Part shown: positions 5,310 through 8,369 of the stretch, piece by piece
How the letters are laid out: every line of letters starts with the position of its first letter
Position numbering within the stretch: the first letter of the stretch is position 1
Assembly: GCA_014729055.1 (NCBI GenBank)
Contig: WJKO01000394.1
Location: 1 to 8,369, forward strand
Origin: Promethearchaeota archaeon
GTDB taxonomy: Archaea > Asgardarchaeota > Lokiarchaeia > Sigyniarchaeales > Promethearchaeaceae
Direction: 5' to 3'
Length of the DNA stretch: 8,369 nt
The notes under the pieces: generated by a model
Database searches by the model: none
The model's input: the letters and a program-made list of their open reading frames with translations, nothing else
What the model was told of the DNA's origin: nothing
Translations under genes and position numbers: made by a program

Positions 5310-7196
5310 TTATTCATCATTCTTCTCGAAATCTACATGAAGTTTATGCTGTGCTTTCTGAATGAGGAGTTCATGAATCTGTTTAAGGGGAATTTCCCAT
5401 GGTATCTTATATTTATTTTTCCATCTACAACGATTATGCCCCCATAAGAGTACTTTATATAGTTGCTTTACAATAGGTTTTGACGGCCCCGAGAGTTCCA
5501 CTGATTTTCTAAATGTCTCCATCTGAAAATCATCAAATCCTCCAAGAAACCCGACTAACGGCATGAAAATTAAAATTGGGAATATCAATACTATGATGAG
5601 AATGGATATAACTGCGCTGGGAATCAAACCAATGATGTTGGTGAGATATGGGATGAAATAACCTGTAAAAAGTAGAGATATGATAAGTATTGGGATAGCC
5701 GCAATTAGCGGAATGATTATTGTACTCATCCAGTAAATCTCCACTTTAAAAATTCTACGATTTATATATACCAAAGCTGCCACCATCTTTACGAGTCGGG
5801 CATAAAATCGATCGTAGCCAAGGGTCAAAATAATACCAATTGGACCTAAGGTTCCGAAATTGAATACCACGAGGAGAAGATACAGGATCCCGATTCGAAC
5901 TATCTCCTCACCCAAGCGTACTATGGTATAGAACGTAATATGAAGCGTACCGACTAAGATCGGGTCTGAAATCTGTATAAATGCAAAAAATACTTGTTCT
6001 ACCAGCAGGTATGGTATAAATATCAGGGCGGACTCATATGGATTGAGTCCTTCCATGCTTTGCACTACCTGCACGATAACAGGAAAGAGACCGATCATAA
6101 TCATCATCATAAACATCTTTAGGAATGTGTTCCATTTTAATGAGTAAGATACATAAAACTGGGCTAATTCCTTTTTGTCATTACCATAACTCTCTGCAAT
6201 CGATGATGTAATTTCAAAGTTCCCAACATTCACTATCCCGGTTAAGCCTTGGGCGAAACCCTTAAGTACCAGCCAAGTTGCATATTGTGGAAGATTATCA
6301 AGGAACATAAATAATATGATCGTTTCTGATAGAATATTCAATAAAGGAACCATAGACGCTTGTATTCCGAAAAATAAACATTGTTTTATGACTTCACGGC
6401 TCACGCCAGGTGTGATTGCGTCTCTCAGAGTAAATCCAAGAAGTCTTAATTCCTTATTAAGAAACCATCCTGCAAGAGCCATCGAAAAGAAATCATCAAT
6501 ATATATTCCAATGGCGTAACCAATTGACCCGCCCATCAAGTCGCCCACCGCAGGGTTTAGGGATCCCCAATACCTTCCAAGAAGGATGAAAATAACATTT
6601 GTGATATTCTGAAATACGCCACTACTAACAAATGAGAGAATCTGGGTTTTGTTATATTTCTGAAGCCCTTTAAGGACGGAACCAAACGTTCCGAGCATAG
6701 AGGGATATTGTTTCTGGCAAATAATAAGGAATAACCATGTTAGATATGAAAGTTGAGGTTGAAACCTTAAATATTGGAGAATCCAAATACTAATACCGAG
6801 TACTTGAATGAGACCGGTAAACATTTGATACCAAACAAAAAATCTAACATACTCCAGCATTTTCTTCGGGTTTTTGATTCGATACTCCCCGATAAAACGT
6901 TCAATTCCAAAAGCAGTGCCAACATCAAAAACTTGAAATACCAGAGCGAATATACCACCAGCGATCTTGTTATATCCTTCCATTTCGGGATAGGGATATA
7001 GGAGCTTATATATGAGTGAAATGAAAAATAATGAGATTAAAGCAACAAAAATATACATAGAAAAGCCATACCAGAGTGAGCCCAGTGGTCTCTGAAATCC
7101 TAACTCTTCCCATGGATCAGCAGATATAAGATCTTCAATTGCCGTTTCTACTTCATCTTGCCGTTTCTTCTCGCCATTCAATTGTCGATCCTCCAT
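5310..7196 (-). CDS. MOP-superfamily (Wzx/MATE-like) multi-pass transporter
   Basis: This 628-aa membrane protein has about 12-14 predicted spans between residues 40 and 555. Its N-terminal half matches the general pattern of polysaccharide/lipid flippases: a span, then DVGTAFGIERFIGEYRIKNPKKMLEY (about 91-116, split here by a conserved-looking Arg-Phe), then paired hydrophobic helices and short polar loops. That family (Wzx, MurJ, MATE) moves lipid-linked glycans or small molecules across the cytoplasmic membrane; the substrate here cannot be read from sequence. It is longer than usual (typically 400-500 aa) because of a charged 38-residue N-terminal tail and a basic C-terminal tail of about 70 residues (560-628, KSVELSGPSKP through HKLHVDFEKNDE), both probably cytoplasmic. 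The ATG is the first possible start after an in-frame TAA; no Shine-Dalgarno is clear. It is divergent from the GH116 gene. The superfamily is fairly secure, the role is inferred. Confidence 0.8.
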   Translation of the reverse strand: MEDRQLNGEKKRQDEVETAIEDLISADPWEELGFQRPLGSLWYGFSMYIFVALISLFFISLIYKLLYPYPEMEGYNKIAGGIFALVFQVFDVGTAFGIERFIGEYRIKNPKKMLEYVRFFVWYQMFTGLIQVLGISIWILQYLRFQPQLSYLTWLFLIICQKQYPSMLGTFGSVLKGLQKYNKTQILSFVSSGVFQNITNVIFILLGRYWGSLNPAVGDLMGGSIGYAIGIYIDDFFSMALAGWFLNKELRLLGFTLRDAITPGVSREVIKQCLFFGIQASMVPLLNILSETIILFMFLDNLPQYATWLVLKGFAQGLTGIVNVGNFEITSSIAESYGNDKKELAQFYVSYSLKWNTFLKMFMMMIMIGLFPVIVQVVQSMEGLNPYESALIFIPYLLVEQVFFAFIQISDPILVGTLHITFYTIVRLGEEIVRIGILYLLLVVFNFGTLGPIGIILTLGYDRFYARLVKMVAALVYINRRIFKVEIYWMSTIIIPLIAAIPILIISLLFTGYFIPYLTNIIGLIPSAVISILIIVLIFPILIFMPLVGFLGGFDDFQMETFRKSVELSGPSKPIVKQLYKVLLWGHNRCRWKNKYKIPWEIPLKQIHELLIQKAQHKLHVDFEKNDE

Positions 7197-7214
7197 AAAA
7201 CCACATCTCAGCTG

Positions 7215-7242
7215 AAATGATTAAACATTTGAGGTATCATTT
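7215..7242. repeat. Inverted repeat in the divergent promoter region
   Basis: AAATGAT (7215-7221) and ATCATTT (7236-7242) are exact inverted 7-bp arms separated by 14 nt, located 19-46 nt upstream of the transporter ATG. This could be a dimeric regulator site overlapping its transcription start. Short AT-rich arms of this length can occur by chance. Confidence 0.25.
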
Positions 7243-7260
7243 ATTAATTGTTTTAATTGA

Positions 7261-7268
7261 TTTTTATA
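7261..7268. promoter_or_regulatory. Candidate TATA box, possibly shared by two divergent genes
   Basis: TTTTTATA on the + strand reads TATAAAAA on the - strand. It lies near the middle of the 134-nt gap between the transporter (start 7196) and GH116 (start 7331), 62-64 nt from each start codon. With the usual archaeal spacing, transcripts in either direction would have leaders of roughly 40 nt. The rest of the gap (7197-7330) shows no ORF or stable hairpin. Confidence 0.25.
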
Positions 7269-7330
7269 GTGATCAAGTCTGAGCAAAAAATCCTTCGCTG
7301 GAAAACAGAATGCATGACAGATGATTAACG

Positions 7331-8369
7331 ATGAAGAAAATACCTAAAATGTACGATAATACAGTTGATTTCGATGAACAAGAAGTCATTTTTCGGGATG
7401 TTTGTACGGATCGAGGATTTCCGCTGGGCGGGATAGGTACGGGTGGTTTTAATATACTTACAGATGGAGGATTTGCAAAATTCCGAACCAATCATAATTG
7501 GTTTCGGTTTGTAAAATCACTTAATTTTCCTAAAGGCAGTTTCATAGCACTCAGAATCGAGAATGATCAGACCAAGATAACCCGAATATTAAGGAGGAAA
7601 TATCATAATGGCAAAGAATATGATAATATAACGAATATAGAACATACAAAATTCATGGGTAAAATACCAAGGTTCAGTTTAGAATATAACATTAATGATG
7701 ATAATGAATCAGATAGTAATTCATTGCCTGTAATGGCGAAGCTAACAGGATTTACTTCTTTGATTCCACAAAATATCAAAGATTCCAGTCTTCCTTGCGC
7801 GTTTTTTACTATAAAACTTAAGAATAATGATGCGGTTACATCTCAAATATCAATTTTATTTTCGTTTGAGAATATTTTGGGATTGGGTGGTAGTGGTGGA
7901 AGCCATTTGCTCCTTGTTCGCGATGGTCCCGTTGCATACAGAAGGACTCGAGGGAATTATCAAGAAGTAATTGAAAAAGAAATAATGAAAGGGATACGGT
8001 TTAAAACAGAACAAAATTATTCTGAAAATAATCCTCGAATGCGCACGATAGGTGAATATCTGTTCTTTATGAAGAATTCTCAAGAATTTAGTAGAAACTA
8101 TAATATGAATGTATCTTATTGTAAAAGTTGGGATTCAAACAGTTCTGCGCCAGAAATATTAGAAGAATTTAATAGAAATGGTCGTATTTCATCGAATTCA
8201 ATTGATAAAAAAGGGAAAAGCGGGGCATTTTGTGTGGATCTCAGCTTAGGATCGGGTGAAAACATTGAATTGGATTTCTATATCATCTGGTGGACGCCTT
8301 ATTATGTTATCGAAAAGAATCAACGAATACGAAAATATTTCGGGAAACATAACGGAATTGATTACGGAC
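7331..8369 (+). CDS. GH116 family glycoside hydrolase, N-terminal domain (3' end outside window)
   Basis: The frame is open from the ATG at 7331 to the end of the window (346 codons plus one base) and continues beyond. An in-frame TGA at 7322-7324 rules out an earlier start; a second ATG at 7349 is possible. The visible part matches the N-terminal beta-sandwich domain of GH116/GBA2 enzymes: RGFPLGGIGTGGF (28-40), the segment TGFTSLIPQNIKDSSLPCAFF (starting at 139, with IP and DSSLP as key residues), a Gly-rich loop at 184-190, and a final strand ending FYIIWWTPYY (316-325) near the domain end. The family cleaves beta-glucosides, glucosylceramide in eukaryotes and beta-glucoside/xyloside in Saccharolobus SSO1353. 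The catalytic alpha-helical-barrel domain with its Glu/Asp pair lies outside the window, so activity cannot be judged. No signal peptide is present, so it is probably cytoplasmic. No Shine-Dalgarno precedes the start. Confidence 0.88.
   Translation, partial: MKKIPKMYDNTVDFDEQEVIFRDVCTDRGFPLGGIGTGGFNILTDGGFAKFRTNHNWFRFVKSLNFPKGSFIALRIENDQTKITRILRRKYHNGKEYDNITNIEHTKFMGKIPRFSLEYNINDDNESDSNSLPVMAKLTGFTSLIPQNIKDSSLPCAFFTIKLKNNDAVTSQISILFSFENILGLGGSGGSHLLLVRDGPVAYRRTRGNYQEVIEKEIMKGIRFKTEQNYSENNPRMRTIGEYLFFMKNSQEFSRNYNMNVSYCKSWDSNSSAPEILEEFNRNGRISSNSIDKKGKSGAFCVDLSLGSGENIELDFYIIWWTPYYVIEKNQRIRKYFGKHNGIDYG

Noticed and set aside
7208..7215. 8-bp palindrome TCAGCTGA upstream of the transporter
   Set aside because: It is too short to be meaningful and nothing else supports it.
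7273..7491. 72-aa minus-strand reading frame
   Set aside because: It is antisense to the start of the GH116 gene, whose + strand frame has clear family motifs (PLGGIGTG).
7856..8083. 75-aa minus-strand reading frame
   Set aside because: It is antisense to the GH116 N-terminal domain and has no supporting features.
1..8369. CRISPR array, tRNA, rRNA, transposon ends or riboswitch
   Set aside because: No regularly spaced repeats with spacers, cloverleaf pattern, transposase motifs or terminal inverted repeats were seen on either strand; gaps between genes are all under 140 bp.

Overview
The window most likely comes from an archaeon, probably an Asgard archaeon of the Lokiarchaeia/Thorarchaeia type. 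This is an inference, since no rRNA, tRNA or universal marker gene is present. It rests on four things: the AT-rich composition; the style of the TIR domain (FISYA...YYW...YMEEKVEISDVILTFCS...VQEE, then a GVEY motif), which I recall as common in those genomes; a coiled-coil protein ending in a CxxC-x10-CxxC zinc ribbon; and a mixture of genes with strong Shine-Dalgarno sequences and genes with none. A different archaeal phylum cannot be excluded.

Layout. The left edge (1-492, + strand) holds the C-terminal part of a charged coiled-coil protein that starts before the window. It converges on a run of six minus-strand genes. In their order of transcription (right to left) these are: a 628-aa MOP-superfamily (Wzx/MATE-like) multi-pass transporter (5310-7196); a 7-TM membrane protein (4456-5205); a membrane-anchored purple-acid-phosphatase-like metallophosphoesterase (3175-4449); a 6-TM membrane protein (2517-3173); a coiled-coil/zinc-ribbon protein (1931-2464); and a TIR-leucine-rich-repeat protein (531-1898). 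At the right edge, divergent from the transporter, is the N-terminal domain of a GH116 (GBA2/glucosylceramidase-like) glycoside hydrolase (7331 to beyond the end).

Functional grouping (inference). The 7-TM, phosphatase and 6-TM genes are separated by 6 nt and 1 nt and look like one transcription unit acting at the cell envelope. The zinc-ribbon and TIR-LRR genes follow after 52 nt that carries a duplicated 15-bp motif and a possible promoter, so they may form a separate two-gene module. In that module a TIR domain with a glutamate at the NADase catalytic position is joined directly to about ten leucine-rich repeats. This is the best candidate here for an undescribed signalling or immune-like system. 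The transporter and the GH116 enzyme share a 134-bp divergent promoter region and may both deal with glycolipids or glycans.

No CRISPR array, tRNA, rRNA, insertion sequence, attachment site or replication origin was seen. All gaps between genes are shorter than 140 bp.
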